Positions 54,235-63,263 of a stretch of 64,000 nt of DNA are shown one piece after another. Numbering within the stretch: the stretch's first letter is position 1; every line of letters begins with the position of its first letter. The notes beneath the pieces are model-generated. The model was given only the letters and a program-made list of their open reading frames with translations. It did not search any database and was not told the DNA's origin. The translations under genes and the position numbers were made by a program. This DNA comes from Sphingomonadales bacterium 32-65-25 (GTDB lineage: Bacteria > Pseudomonadota > Alphaproteobacteria > Sphingomonadales > Sphingomonadaceae), in the NCBI GenBank assembly GCA_002280855.1, contig NCEU01000009.1:1-64000 (forward strand), read 5' to 3'.

Positions 54235-55262
54235 TTCCGCTGATCGCCATGATCGCGGCCTTCTATGGACCAGAACCAGCCGGCAGGGTCGCCGAAACGG
54301 CGGATATGGCCGGTTTCGCTGGCATCGTGCTGCTGTCGGAAGGCGGCAAGGTCAGCCTCGAAAAGGGCTTTGGCACGAAGGTGCCGCAGCGCATGGTCCG
54401 CGCCCGCACGCCATCCGATTTCCTGCCAGGCGACAGCTGGCGCTGGGCATCGGTGACCAAGCAGATCACCGCCACCATCGCGATGCAGGACGTCGCGGCC
54501 GGCCGGCTTGAACTGGATGCGCCGATCACCCGCTATCTGCCGGCCTTCAAGGGAGCGACCGGCAAACGCATCACGGTTGGTATGCTGCTGGGTCACACAT
54601 CGGGCCTGCCTGACAGCAATGCCGGCGACGGCATTGCCTTCCGCCCGGGCGCACGGGTGCTGCCCGATGCCGTATGCGCCGGCGCAGTGCGCGATCAGCC
54701 GGGCAAGAGCTTCAACTACGACAATTGCGATTACATCATCGCCGGCCGCGTGCTCGAAGTGGTGAACCGCAAGCCCTATGCGCAGCTGCTCACCGAACGC
54801 ATCACGAAACCGCTGGGCATGACCAGCGTGCGCATCGCCGGGCCGCATGTCGCCGGGCTGGGCGAAGCGCCGGTGAATCTGGCGGCTTATGGGGCTGCCG
54901 GCGCCATCACCGGCACCATCCGCGATCTGTGGCGCTTCGATCAGGCGCTGATCAATGGCAAGCTGCTGCCGGCCACTGCCCGCGCCAAGATGTGGGAGGG
55001 CCGCCCGCAATATGGCTACGCCGCGCTCGGCCAATGGGCTTATGACGTGAAGCTGCGCGGGTGCGAGGCTTCGCAGCGCATCATCGAACGGCGCGGGGCC
55101 ATTGGCGGTGTGCAGGTGCGTAACTATATGCTGCCCGAACGCAACATCGTGCTGATTGCCATGACCAACCGCGACAAGACTGACTTCGGCGAATTGTGGC
55201 AGAGCGCCGGTTTGGGCTATGAACTGCTCAGCGCAGCCGCCTGCAAGGCCGTCGACGCATGA
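54231..55262 (+). CDS. Serine hydrolase, beta-lactamase/esterase (class C-like) family
   Basis: 343 residues. The SxxK motif is [12 protein letters not shown] (near residue 76), and the Tyr-x-Asn equivalent is [22 protein letters not shown]-like third motif is replaced by the weak [10 protein letters not shown]. The N-terminus is a short hydrophobic stretch ([13 protein letters not shown]) that may be a signal sequence. Likely an esterase or D-amino peptidase in the periplasm. Unusually, it sits between pyrE and pdxJ, overlapping both by four bases. Confidence 0.85.
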   Translation: MIPLIAMIAAFYGPEPAGRVAETADMAGFAGIVLLSEGGKVSLEKGFGTKVPQRMVRARTPSDFLPGDSWRWASVTKQITATIAMQDVAAGRLELDAPITRYLPAFKGATGKRITVGMLLGHTSGLPDSNAGDGIAFRPGARVLPDAVCAGAVRDQPGKSFNYDNCDYIIAGRVLEVVNRKPYAQLLTERITKPLGMTSVRIAGPHVAGLGEAPVNLAAYGAAGAITGTIRDLWRFDQALINGKLLPATARAKMWEGRPQYGYAALGQWAYDVKLRGCEASQRIIERRGAIGGVQVRNYMLPERNIVLIAMTNRDKTDFGELWQSAGLGYELLSAAACKAVDA

Positions 55263-56020
55263 CGGTTCACCTCCGCCCCAACCACCTGCGCCTTGGCGTC
55301 AACATCGATCATGTCGCCACCATCCGCAACGCGCGTGGCGGCCTGCATCCCTGCCCCTTGCGCGCCGCGGACGTGGCGGCCGCCGCCGGCGCCGACGGCA
55401 TCACCATCCATCTGCGCGAAGATCGCCGCCACATCACCGATGCTGATTTGATCCGGCTGAGCGGCGCCATCTCGTTGCCGATCAACCTCGAAATGGCGGC
55501 GACCGATGAAATGCTGGCCATCGCGCTGGCCCACAAGCCCCACGCCGCCTGCATCGTTCCGGAACGCCGCGCCGAACGCACCACCGAAGGCGGGCTGGAT
55601 GCTGCCGGCCAGCACAACACGCTGCAGCCGATCGTGGCGCGGCTGCAGGATGCCGGCATTCGCGTCTCGCTGTTCATCGCGCCCGATGCGCGTCAACTCG
55701 AAGCGGCTGCCCGGCTGGGCGTGCCGGTGGTGGAGCTGCACACCGGGCCTTATGCGCATGCGGAAACGCCAGATGAGATCGAGCGCGAACTCGCGCGCCT
55801 GACCCGCGCGGCCGAAACCGGCGCCGCGCTGGGCCTGGAAATGCACGCCGGCCATGGCCTCACCTATGACAATGTCTTGCCCGTCGCGGCGCTGCCGCAG
55901 CTGGCCGAACTCAACATCGGCCATTTCCTGATCGGTGAAGCGGTGTTCGTCGGCCTCGACGCCGCCATCCGTCGGATGCGGGGCCTGATGGATGAGGCGC
56001 GGCAGGACTCTGGCGCTTGA
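55259..56020 (+). CDS. pdxJ: Pyridoxine 5-phosphate synthase
   Basis: 253 residues. [19 protein letters not shown] and [16 protein letters not shown] are the family signatures, with [12 protein letters not shown] and [13 protein letters not shown] forming the TIM-barrel active site. It condenses deoxyxylulose phosphate with aminoacetone phosphate to form vitamin B6 phosphate. Start overlaps the preceding hydrolase stop; acpS follows after eight bases. Confidence 0.96.
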   Translation: MTVHLRPNHLRLGVNIDHVATIRNARGGLHPCPLRAADVAAAAGADGITIHLREDRRHITDADLIRLSGAISLPINLEMAATDEMLAIALAHKPHAACIVPERRAERTTEGGLDAAGQHNTLQPIVARLQDAGIRVSLFIAPDARQLEAAARLGVPVVELHTGPYAHAETPDEIERELARLTRAAETGAALGLEMHAGHGLTYDNVLPVAALPQLAELNIGHFLIGEAVFVGLDAAIRRMRGLMDEARQDSGA

Positions 56021-56028
56021 GCAGCCTG

Positions 56029-56448
56029 ATGATCCCATCCGGCCTGGCGCTGATCGGTCTGGGTTCCGATCTGTGCAACATCGAACGCATCGCCAACAGC
56101 ATCGATCGCTTTGGCGACCGTTTCATCAATCGCATCTTCACCGAAACCGAACAGGCCAAGGCCAACCGGCGCGAACTGACCCGCGCCGCCACCTTCGCCA
56201 AACGGTTCGCCGCCAAGGAAGCCTGTGCCAAGGCGCTGGGCACCGGATTTCGCCACGGCGTGTTCTGGCGCGACATGGGCGTGGTCAACCTGCCCAGCGG
56301 TCAGCCCACCCTGCAGCTTTCGGGCGGCGCGGCGGCAAGGCTGGCACAAATCACGCCCAGCGGGCATAAGGCGGCGATTCATCTGACGATGACCGACGAC
56401 CATCCGTGGGCGCAGGCCATCGTGCTGATCACCGTGGGTGTGGAATGA
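56029..56448 (+). CDS. acpS: Holo-[acyl-carrier-protein] synthase
   Basis: 139 residues. [20 protein letters not shown] (the Asp binds metal) and [19 protein letters not shown] are the two signatures. It transfers phosphopantetheine from CoA to the acyl carrier protein. ATG 56029 is used; a TTG at 56017, overlapping the pdxJ stop, would add four residues. Overlaps lepB by four bases. Confidence 0.95.
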   Translation: MIPSGLALIGLGSDLCNIERIANSIDRFGDRFINRIFTETEQAKANRRELTRAATFAKRFAAKEACAKALGTGFRHGVFWRDMGVVNLPSGQPTLQLSGGAAARLAQITPSGHKAAIHLTMTDDHPWAQAIVLITVGVE

Positions 56449-57260
56449 GCGAAGCTGTGGCGACCAAGAAGAAGATCAATTGGGCGGAGGAAGCCTGGCA
56501 GCTGTTCCTGCTGGCGCTGGCCGTTCTCGCCGTCCACACGGCGGTGGCCAAGCCCTTCTATATCCCGTCCGGTTCCATGCTGCCCGGGCTCCTCGTGGGC
56601 GATCGGCTGATCGTGTCGAAATATCCTTATGGCTATTCCTATCTGTCACCGTCGCTCAACATCCTGCCCAAGACGGATGGCCGGCTGTTCGGCAGCCTGC
56701 CGGAACGCGGCGATATCGTGGTGCTGAAATCGCCGATCGCCCAGGATGACTGGATCAAGCGGGTGATCGGCCTGCCCGGCGACACGGTGCAGATGAAGGA
56801 TGGCCAGTTGTGGCTGAACGGCCAACCGGTGCCCAAGTTGAAGCTGGCCGATACGGTGATGAAGGTGACGCCCAACAGCGATTGCGCCACCATGATCGAT
56901 GCGCAATATCGGGTGATCACGCCCGATGGCACCGCCGAATGCCATCTGCCCACCTATCGCGAAACGCTGCCGGGCGGCCGCACCTATACCGTGCTCGATC
57001 TCGCCAACCTGCCGCAGGACAACACCGAACCGGTGATCGTGCCGGAAGGCCATGTGTTCCTGATGGGCGACAACCGCGACAATAGCGAAGACAGCCGCTT
57101 CCCCGCCGAAGTGGGTGGGCTGGGCCTGTTGCCGGTGGAAAATATCGTTGGCCGCGCCGAATTCACCACCTTCAGCCTGGATGGTTCGACCAGCCTGAAC
57201 CCGGTGACCTGGGTGACAGCCCTTCGTGACCGCTGGTTCCTGTCGCTGCGCGACAATTGA
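56445..57260 (+). CDS. lepB: Signal peptidase I
   Basis: 271 residues with one membrane anchor (about 18-35). The catalytic Ser44 is in [19 protein letters not shown] and Lys105 in [24 protein letters not shown] is box E. An insert with two cysteines (DCATMID and ECHLPT) is typical of alphaproteobacterial enzymes. It removes signal peptides from exported proteins. Last gene of the pyrE-hydrolase-pdxJ-acpS-lepB unit. Confidence 0.96.
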   Translation: MSEAVATKKKINWAEEAWQLFLLALAVLAVHTAVAKPFYIPSGSMLPGLLVGDRLIVSKYPYGYSYLSPSLNILPKTDGRLFGSLPERGDIVVLKSPIAQDDWIKRVIGLPGDTVQMKDGQLWLNGQPVPKLKLADTVMKVTPNSDCATMIDAQYRVITPDGTAECHLPTYRETLPGGRTYTVLDLANLPQDNTEPVIVPEGHVFLMGDNRDNSEDSRFPAEVGGLGLLPVENIVGRAEFTTFSLDGSTSLNPVTWVTALRDRWFLSLRDN

Positions 57261-57282
57261 GCCTCGAACCGCTGGAAAAGAG

Positions 57283-57325
57283 GGCCTCCGGCGGGCAGGC
57301 CTGAGGCCTGCACCCATTTTTTTTT
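57283..57325 (+). terminator. lepB terminator formed by a short copy of the palindromic repeat
   Basis: GCCTCCGGCGGGCA, then the stem GCAGGCC/GGCCTGC (57295-57301 with 57305-57311) around TGA, then nine T residues (57317-57325). It shares its left part with the 48-base repeat at 2741-2788 but has a stem one pair shorter. Confidence 0.85.
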
Positions 57326-57362
57326 ACGATCCAAATGCTCTGCGCTTGTCGCTTGGCGTGTG

Positions 57363-57410
57363 CCAGACGAAAGCGGGTCCAGGGCCTCAGGCCCTGGCCG
57401 CCGGAGGCAT
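57363..57410. repeat. 48-base intergenic palindromic repeat, copy 2 (inverted)
   Basis: The reverse complement of the 2741-2788 element, same length with six differences. Four of these are paired changes that keep the hairpin stem. With 57283-57320 it forms a larger inverted arrangement in the convergent lepB / FKBP gap. Confidence 0.75.
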
Positions 57411-57425
57411 CTCTGCCTGGCCCTG

Positions 57426-57941
57426 TTATTGCGCCGGCTTCACCGCCAGCAGTTCGATATCGAATTCCAGCACAGCACCGGGCGGAATCACGCCGCCGGC
57501 GCCCTGGCTGCCATAGGCAAGCTGCGGCGGCACCACGAAGTGATATTTGGAACCAACCGTCATCAGCTGCACGCCTTCGGTCCAGCCGGGGATGACCTGA
57601 TCGAGCGGGAAAGCCGCCGGCTGACCGCGCTGGTAGCTCGAATCGAACACGGTGCCGTCGATCAGCTTGCCTTCATAATGCACCAGCACCGTGTCCTTGG
57701 CGGCGGGCTTGGGGCCCTGGCCCGCGCGAATCACCTGATATTGCAGGCCTGATGCGGTGGTGATCACGCCGGGCTTGCTCTTGTTGGCGGCCATATACTG
57801 CACATCGGCGGTGCGCACGGCGGCCACCTGACTCTGGGTGCCGGTATAGACCAGCACGCCAACCACGCCGATCACGACGGCGCCCGCCGCCAACCACTTG
57901 CCGATACCGATACCGCCGGCGTTGCTTGCCTGACCTGACAT
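57426..57941 (-). CDS. FKBP-type peptidyl-prolyl cis-trans isomerase, membrane-anchored
   Basis: 171 residues. One N-terminal membrane anchor (about 17-34, WLAAGAVVIGVVGVLVYTG) is followed by an FKBP domain: VHYEGKLIDGTVFDSSYQRG, VIPGWTEGVQLMTVGSKYHF and the final GGVIPPGAVLEFDIELLAV. It should catalyse proline isomerisation in periplasmic protein folding, like FkpA or Mip. Often found near rpsU in sphingomonads. Confidence 0.93.
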   Translation of the reverse strand: MSGQASNAGGIGIGKWLAAGAVVIGVVGVLVYTGTQSQVAAVRTADVQYMAANKSKPGVITTASGLQYQVIRAGQGPKPAAKDTVLVHYEGKLIDGTVFDSSYQRGQPAAFPLDQVIPGWTEGVQLMTVGSKYHFVVPPQLAYGSQGAGGVIPPGAVLEFDIELLAVKPAQ

Positions 57942-57980
57942 GATGACCTCGAAACCCGAAAAGACTGGCGCCTAAATGGC

Positions 57981-58016
57981 GGGGGCCGGGCAGAGGGTCA
58001 ACCCTGCCCGGCCCCC
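57981..58016 (-). terminator. Strong hairpin after rpsU
   Basis: GGGGGCCGGGCAG-A-GGGT (57981-57998) pairs with ACCCTGCCCGGCCCCC (58001-58016) with one bulged base. It is very stable, but the minus-strand downstream sequence has only a weak T run. Probably ends the rpsU transcript before the FKBP gene. Confidence 0.65.
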
Positions 58017-58040
58017 GGCCTTGATCACGATATGAGCGTC

Positions 58041-58247
58041 TTACTTGACGCCGTCACGTTCCATGCGCTTGCGGTCCATCTTGCGGGCGCGGCGCACGGC
58101 GGCAGCCTTTTCACGAGCGCGCTTTTCCGACGGCTTTTCGTAATGCCGGCGCAGCTTCATTTCGCGGTAAACGCCTTCGCGCTGCAGCTTCTTCTTCAGG
58201 GCGCGAAGGGCCTGATCGACGTTGTTATCGCGAACCAGAATTTGCAT
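58041..58247 (-). CDS. rpsU: 30S ribosomal protein S21
   Basis: 68 residues: [20 protein letters not shown], then the basic ...[20 protein letters not shown] tail. Small, highly basic and full-length for alphaproteobacteria. S21 helps initiation-site selection on the 30S subunit. Divergent from the COQ9 gene; the 198-base gap between them holds its promoter and no recognised gene. Confidence 0.97.
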   Translation of the reverse strand: MQILVRDNNVDQALRALKKKLQREGVYREMKLRRHYEKPSEKRAREKAAAVRRARKMDRKRMERDGVK

Positions 58248-58445
58248 GAGGTGCCGTCACTCCATTTTCAGTCGGGGGCAGCGGCCCCATATTCGGGTTT
58301 GTTCTAGAAATACGGATGGTCACCGAGTCGCCCCGATGACAGAGGCGTGGCCGATAGCAGATGCCCGATGGGCCTGCAAGCGGGGCGGCAAGCGAGGCTG
58401 GCCCCGCGACGCAATATCGACTGTGAAGCGCCGCCCGGCCACGCT

Positions 58446-59096
58446 ATGAAGATCGCCATGACGCAGGACATCCCGCTGGCCGAACTGGCCCCCCGCCTGG
58501 TGCAGGCAATGCTGCCGCACGTGCCCTATGACGGCTGGAGCGAAACCGCGCTGGCCGCTGCCGCACGGGACGCCGGCATCGATGCCGACATCGCCACGCT
58601 GGCGCTGCCCAATGCCGAAGCCATGCTCACCGCCTGGACCACCTTGGTGAATGCGAACATGGCCGAAGCCATGGCAAGCGCGCACAATCTGAAGATTCGG
58701 GACCGCATCCGCATGGCGCTGGTGACACGGCTTGAAACCGGTGACCGCGAAGTGACCCGCCGCGCGCTCAATCTGCTCGCTCAGCCGCAACACGCCGCGC
58801 TGTCGGCCAAGCTGCTGTGGCAGGCCGCCGATGCGATGTGGCGCGCCGCCGGCGATACCGCGACCGATTATAATCACTACACCAAGCGGCTGATCCTTTC
58901 CGGCATCTATTCCGCCACACTGTTGCACTGGACACAGGATGATTCGGAGGATTTCGCCGCCACGCGCGCCTTCATCGATCGCCGCATCGATGGCGTGATG
59001 CGCTTTGAAAAGGCCAAGGCGAAATTGACCGGCGCCATGGGCAAGCTGCCCGATCCGGCGCGCTTCCTCGGCCGCCTGCGCTACCCGGCGGTTTAA
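58446..59096 (+). CDS. COQ9 family protein
   Basis: 216 residues (212 if ATG 58458 is used). The family core VPYDGWSETALAAAARDAGI and the later TDYNHYTKRLILSGIYSATL are conserved, and the overall all-helical fold resembles TetR ligand domains. COQ9 binds lipids and presents ubiquinone intermediates to the hydroxylase COQ7 in mitochondria; bacterial members are presumed to do the same. RpsU-COQ9 neighbourhoods are common in alphaproteobacteria. Separated by 62 bases from feoA. Confidence 0.88.
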   Translation: MKIAMTQDIPLAELAPRLVQAMLPHVPYDGWSETALAAAARDAGIDADIATLALPNAEAMLTAWTTLVNANMAEAMASAHNLKIRDRIRMALVTRLETGDREVTRRALNLLAQPQHAALSAKLLWQAADAMWRAAGDTATDYNHYTKRLILSGIYSATLLHWTQDDSEDFAATRAFIDRRIDGVMRFEKAKAKLTGAMGKLPDPARFLGRLRYPAV

Positions 59097-59118
59097 CGCT
59101 GGCGCCCCGCGCGCAATA

Positions 59119-59135
59119 TTGATAACGGTTCGCAA
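59119..59135 (+). promoter_or_regulatory. Palindrome upstream of feoA, candidate Fur-type site
   Basis: TTGATAACGGTTCGCAA, a 17-base imperfect palindrome of pattern TTG--AAC-GTT--CAA, lies 24 bases before the feoA start. Its form and place suit an iron-responsive repressor (Fur or Irr) of ferrous uptake. No -35/-10 pair could be assigned with confidence. Confidence 0.5.
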
Positions 59136-59158
59136 CTTTCCGCGACCGGACCCTCCGC

Positions 59159-59413
59159 TTGACCAAAGATGCCCTTCATCGCCCGATCGACGCGCTGGCC
59201 GTGGGCGAAGTGGCGTTGATTGCCGCCATTGATCGCGCCGGGCTGGATCCCGGCACGGCGCAGCGCCTGTGCGAACTCGGCTTTGATGAAGGCGTCGACG
59301 TGGAGATCTTGCACCGCGCCCCGTTCGGCGGTGATCCGCTGGCGGTGCGGGTAGGCAACATGGTGGTGGCGCTGCGCCGCGACATGGCCCGCCTGATCGA
59401 GGTGGAACCATGA
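59159..59413 (+). CDS. feoA: Ferrous iron transport protein A
   Basis: 84 residues with a TTG start at 59159; no ATG is available in frame before the domain. SH3-like FeoA fold: LAVGEVALIAAIDRAGLDPG, RLCELGFDEGVDVEIL and the final GNMVVALRRDMARLIEVE. It modulates FeoB in the cytoplasm. Overlaps feoB by four bases (ATGA). Confidence 0.9.
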   Translation: MTKDALHRPIDALAVGEVALIAAIDRAGLDPGTAQRLCELGFDEGVDVEILHRAPFGGDPLAVRVGNMVVALRRDMARLIEVEP

Positions 59414-61275
59414 ACGCGCCCGTGTCCATCACGCGCCAACCGGTGGTGGCGCTGGTCGGCAATCCCAATGCCGGCAAGACCAGCCTGTTCAACGCGCTCA
59501 CCGGCAGCCGGCAGAAGGTGGGCAATTATCCCGGCGTCACCGTGGAACGCAAAGCCGGCCGCCTCGCCCTGCCCGATGGCCGCAGCGCCGAACTGATCGA
59601 TCTGCCCGGCACCTACAGCCTGACCCCACGCTCCCCCGATGAAGCTGTGACCCGCGATGCCATCTTCGGCCGCATCGCTGGCGAACGGCCGCTGGATGCG
59701 ATCGTGGCGGTGGTGGATGCCACCAACTTGCGCAACCATCTGCGTTTCGTGCTGGAATTGAAGGCGCTGGGCCTGCCGCTGGTGGTGGCGCTGAACATGA
59801 TCGATCTCGCCAAGCGCGATGGCATCGGCATCGATTCGGCCCGGCTGGGCGCCCTGCTCGATCTGCCGGTGGTGGAAACCGTGGCGGTGCGCCGCCGCGG
59901 CCTCGAAGCACTGGGTGCCGCACTCGCGGCCCGCATCGGCGACACGCCGCCCGCCCTGCCGCAGGAGCGACCCAGCGACGTGCGCGCCCTGCAGAAACAG
60001 GCCCGTCAACTGGCCGCCACAGTGCAAACCAACACCGGCAGCGCCAGGGCCTGGTCGCAGCGCATCGATGCCGTGGTGCTGCATCCGCTGGCCGGCCCAC
60101 TGCTGCTCGCCGCCATATTGTTCTTCATATTCCAGGCGGTGTTCAGTTGGGCCGAGGCGCCGATGGGCTGGATCGAAGCCGGGGTGGCCGCACTGCAGGC
60201 CGAACTGGCCGCCGCCCTGCCCGAAGGCTGGTTCCTCTCCCTGCTCAACGATGGCGTGCTCGCAGGGGTGGGCGCGGTGGTGGTGTTCCTGCCGCAGATC
60301 CTGATCCTGTTCCTGTTCATCATCACGCTGGAACAGACTGGTTACATGACCCGCGCCGCCTTCCTGATGGACCGGCTGATGGCGCGCGTCGGCCTCAACG
60401 GCCGCGCCTTCATTCCGCTGCTCTCGAGCTTTGCCTGCGCCATTCCCGGCATCATGGCCACCCGCACCATCGATTCGCCGCGCGACCGGCTCACCACCAT
60501 ATTGATCGCGCCGCTGATGACCTGTTCGGCCCGCCTGCCGGTCTATGCCGTGGTGATCGGCGCCTTCATCCCGGCCCGCGATGTCGGCCCCTTCGGCTTG
60601 CAGGGCCTGGTGTTGTTCGCGCTCTATCTGGCCGGCATATTGGGCGCACTGGTCGCCGCCTTTGCCCTGCGCCGCACCGTCACCAAGGGCGCGGCACCGC
60701 CATTCCTGATGGAGATGCCGAAATATCAGTGGCCGGCGCTGCGCGATGTTGGCCTTGGCCTCTATGGCCGCGCCACCGCCTTCCTGCAGCGCGCCGGCAC
60801 AATCATCCTGGCTTCCACCATCGTGCTGTGGGCCATGGCCAGCTGGCCGCAGCCGCCGGTTGGGGGCACCAAGCCGCCCATTGAGTATAGCCTCGCCGGC
60901 AAGATCGGGGCGGCGCTGGAGCCGATCTTCGCCCCCATCGGCTTCAACAAGGAAATCGTCATCGCGCTGGTGCCCGGCATGGCGGCGCGCGAAGTGGCGG
61001 TGTCGGCGCTGGGCACCGTCTATGCCCTCAACGATGTTTCCGAAGACAATGCCGGCAGCCTGATCGAGCGGTTGCGCAGCGCCTGGCCGCTGCCCACGGC
61101 GCTGGCCTTCCTGGCCTGGTTCGTGTTCGCGCCGCAGTGTATTTCAACGCTGGCCATCACCCGCCGCGAAACCGCCAGCTGGCGCTGGCCAATCTTCATG
61201 TTCAGCTATCTGTTCGCTGCAGCCTATGTAGCGGCCGGCATCACTTACCATCTGGCGCTGGCTGCGGGGCTTTGA
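59410..61275 (+). CDS. feoB: Ferrous iron transporter FeoB
   Basis: 621 residues. The N-terminal GTPase has G1 GNPNAGKTSLFNALTG, G2 NYPGVTVERK, G3 DLPGTYSL and G4 NMID. The membrane domain has two Gate motifs, including SSFACAIPGIMATRTI near residue 340 and later PGMAAREVAVSALGTVYAL. It takes up Fe2+ across the inner membrane. Shorter than the E. coli protein (773) at the C-terminus, and no feoC follows. Its 3-prime end overlaps the convergent permease gene by 35 bases. Confidence 0.95.
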   Translation: MNAPVSITRQPVVALVGNPNAGKTSLFNALTGSRQKVGNYPGVTVERKAGRLALPDGRSAELIDLPGTYSLTPRSPDEAVTRDAIFGRIAGERPLDAIVAVVDATNLRNHLRFVLELKALGLPLVVALNMIDLAKRDGIGIDSARLGALLDLPVVETVAVRRRGLEALGAALAARIGDTPPALPQERPSDVRALQKQARQLAATVQTNTGSARAWSQRIDAVVLHPLAGPLLLAAILFFIFQAVFSWAEAPMGWIEAGVAALQAELAAALPEGWFLSLLNDGVLAGVGAVVVFLPQILILFLFIITLEQTGYMTRAAFLMDRLMARVGLNGRAFIPLLSSFACAIPGIMATRTIDSPRDRLTTILIAPLMTCSARLPVYAVVIGAFIPARDVGPFGLQGLVLFALYLAGILGALVAAFALRRTVTKGAAPPFLMEMPKYQWPALRDVGLGLYGRATAFLQRAGTIILASTIVLWAMASWPQPPVGGTKPPIEYSLAGKIGAALEPIFAPIGFNKEIVIALVPGMAAREVAVSALGTVYALNDVSEDNAGSLIERLRSAWPLPTALAFLAWFVFAPQCISTLAITRRETASWRWPIFMFSYLFAAAYVAAGITYHLALAAGL

Positions 61276-62578
61276 GCGCCAGGCGCACGCCCAACCCCAA
61301 GGCCAGCATCCCGAAACTGATCGCGCTGCCCGTCCAGCCGACATAGCGCAGCGAGCTTTGCAGCACGAACAGGCAGCCGCCGGTAAAGACCAGCGGCACC
61401 AGCGGATAGAGCGGCACCAGGAACGGCCGCTCCACTTGCGGCAGGCGGCGGCGCAGGATGATAAGCGCCGGGCCGGTGAGCGACAGGAACAGCCAGAACA
61501 CCGGCGACAGGAAATCCACCATCTGGGCAAAGCCGGTGGACAGCGACCCCCACGCGACCAGGCACAGCGAGACCGCGCACTGCACCCAGATCGCCCGGCG
61601 CGGCACGCCTGCCACCTCGTCCCACGCGGCCAGCCGGCCCAGCGCCGGTTCATCGCCGGCCACGGCATAGAGCGTGCGGCCGCCAACGATCACCAGCGCG
61701 TTGACGATCGCCAGCGCCGCAATGCCGACGAAGATCACCATCGTCACCTGCCCGGCCTGCCCGAAGGCGATGGCCATCAGTTGCGCCGCTGGTGCCGCAC
61801 TCGCCGCCAGGCCAGCGCCGCCCAGGCCGGTGAGATAGGCCCAATTGGCCAGTAAATAGAGCGCGGTGACCACGCTCATGCCGCCTACCATCGCCAGCGT
61901 CATGTCGCGCGGGCGGCGCACTTCGGCCGACAATGTCGCGGCATCGTTGAAGCCGCCAAAGGCCAGCATCACAAACACCATCGCTTGCCCGAACGCCGCG
62001 GCGCCAAACGGCTGCGGCACCGGCGTGGGGGTGAGCGGCGGCGTGCCGGACGCGATCAGGCTGGCGGAAGCGATACCCAGCACCAGCAGCGCCAGCACAT
62101 CGGCCGTCACCAGCACGATCTGGCCGCCCGTCGATCGCTTGACCCCGGCAAGATTGAGCCCGGTGAGCACGACAATCGCCAGCCCTGCCACGCCGCCACG
62201 CGCCAGCCCCGAAAGCGGCACCAGTTCCGCCAGATAATCCGCCGCCACAAATGCCAGCATGGCAGCCGAGGCGGAGAAGATCACCGCAAAGCGCGACCAG
62301 GCAAAGAGGAACGCCACCAGTGGGCCATAGGCAAGTTTCAAGAAGCGATAGTCACCGCCCGGATGCGGAAAGGCGCTGGCCAGCTCCGCATAAACCAGCG
62401 CGCCGCACAGCGCGAACAGCCCGCCCAGGCCCCACGCAGCCAGCACCAGCGTGTCATTCTGCAGATTGGCCGCGACCAGGCTGGCCGAGCGGAAGATGCC
62501 CGCCCCGACCACCATGCCGACGACAACGGAGGCGGCGGCGAACGGCCCTAAGACACGGCGGGGAGCGGTGGCGGTCAT
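61241..62578 (-). CDS. APC-family amino acid permease
   Basis: 445 residues with about 12 membrane segments. The unwound helix-1 motif GMVVGAGIFRSASLVAANL and LVYAELASAFPHPGGDYRFL are diagnostic of the amino acid-polyamine-organocation superfamily. It may be a basic amino acid or cationic-type transporter; the substrate is unknown. The helix between residues 195 and 215 carries FGGFNDAATLSAEVRRP. Its gene converges on and overlaps feoB, and a repeat element separates it from tadA upstream. Confidence 0.9.
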   Translation of the reverse strand: MTATAPRRVLGPFAAASVVVGMVVGAGIFRSASLVAANLQNDTLVLAAWGLGGLFALCGALVYAELASAFPHPGGDYRFLKLAYGPLVAFLFAWSRFAVIFSASAAMLAFVAADYLAELVPLSGLARGGVAGLAIVVLTGLNLAGVKRSTGGQIVLVTADVLALLVLGIASASLIASGTPPLTPTPVPQPFGAAAFGQAMVFVMLAFGGFNDAATLSAEVRRPRDMTLAMVGGMSVVTALYLLANWAYLTGLGGAGLAASAAPAAQLMAIAFGQAGQVTMVIFVGIAALAIVNALVIVGGRTLYAVAGDEPALGRLAAWDEVAGVPRRAIWVQCAVSLCLVAWGSLSTGFAQMVDFLSPVFWLFLSLTGPALIILRRRLPQVERPFLVPLYPLVPLVFTGGCLFVLQSSLRYVGWTGSAISFGMLALGLGVRLALKAPQPAPDGK

Positions 62579-62624
62579 GCCGCAACGTGGCGGAGAGGTA
62601 AGCCGGCAGCAAGGGGCACTTTTT

Positions 62625-62760
62625 CCCTCTCCCCTTGCGGGAGAGGGCGAGAGACGCCAAAGGCGGCCCGGGGTGAGGGGTTACTCAAGTGGCCGTAGGC
62701 GGCACCCCTCACCCCGCTGCGCTGGCGCGCGAGTCGCCCTCTCCCGCAGGGGGAGAGGGG
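62625..62760. repeat. CCCTCTCCC/GGGAGAGGG intergenic repeat, long copy
   Basis: About 136 bases with CCCTCTCCCC-TTGC-GGGAGAGGG at one end, CCCTCTCCCGCAGGGGGAGAGG at the other split by GCAG, and GGGGTGAGGGGT pairing with ACCCCTCACCCC in the middle (62671 on with 62702 on). It lies between tadA and the permease gene. A shorter relative is at 21472-21519. It is a dispersed, hairpin-rich repeat with no coding capacity. Confidence 0.8.
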
Positions 62761-62761
62761 A

Positions 62762-63217
62762 TCAACGCCGCCCGGCAAAGAAGTCCTTCAACAGCGCCAC
62801 GCTTTCCGCTTCCGCCACGCCGGCCACCACGTCGGGCCGATGATGCGCCTGGGGATGGCTGAACACGCGGGCACCATGCTCGACCCCGCCGGACTTCGGA
62901 TCGGACGCGCCATAGACCACCCGCTCCAGCCGCGCCGCCGCAATGGCCGCTGCACACATGGCGCACGGCTCCAGCGTGACGGTGAGCGTGCAGCCCAGCA
63001 GCCGTTCGCTGCCCAGCGCCGCACAGGCGGCACGGATCGCCAGCATCTCGGCATGGGCCGTCGGGTCGTTGAGCTCGCGGGTGCGGTTGCCAGCCTGCGC
63101 CAACACCTGGCCCGCCGCGTCGGTGATCACTGCGCCCACCGGCACTTCGCCGCGCGCGGCGGCCGCGCGGGCTTCATCGAGCGCGCATGCCATCGCTTTG
63201 GAGGGGGGAAAGGCCAT
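62762..63217 (-). CDS. tadA: tRNA adenosine(34) deaminase
   Basis: 151 residues. The zinc/catalytic residues are His55 and Glu57 in DPTAHAEMLAIRAAC and Cys85/Cys88 in TLEPCAMCAAAIAAARL. It converts A34 to inosine in the anticodon of tRNA-Arg(ACG). The C-terminus FFAGRR is typical. ATG 63217. Separated from the divergent acs gene by 46 bases. Confidence 0.94.
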   Translation of the reverse strand: MAFPPSKAMACALDEARAAAARGEVPVGAVITDAAGQVLAQAGNRTRELNDPTAHAEMLAIRAACAALGSERLLGCTLTVTLEPCAMCAAAIAAARLERVVYGASDPKSGGVEHGARVFSHPQAHHRPDVVAGVAEAESVALLKDFFAGRR

Positions 63218-63263
63218 GCACAGCCTCTAGCGGCAAGCGGCGCTGCGGCCTAGTCTGGCGCGC

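Noticed and set aside
61241..61275. 35-base overlap of the feoB and permease 3-prime ends as a sign of misassembly
   Set aside because: Both proteins have natural-looking C-termini, and tail-to-tail overlaps of this size are common in compact genomes.
62625..62760. Possible CRISPR-like or tandem repeat
   Set aside because: The arms are inverted rather than direct repeats, there are no regular spacers, and no cas genes are nearby.
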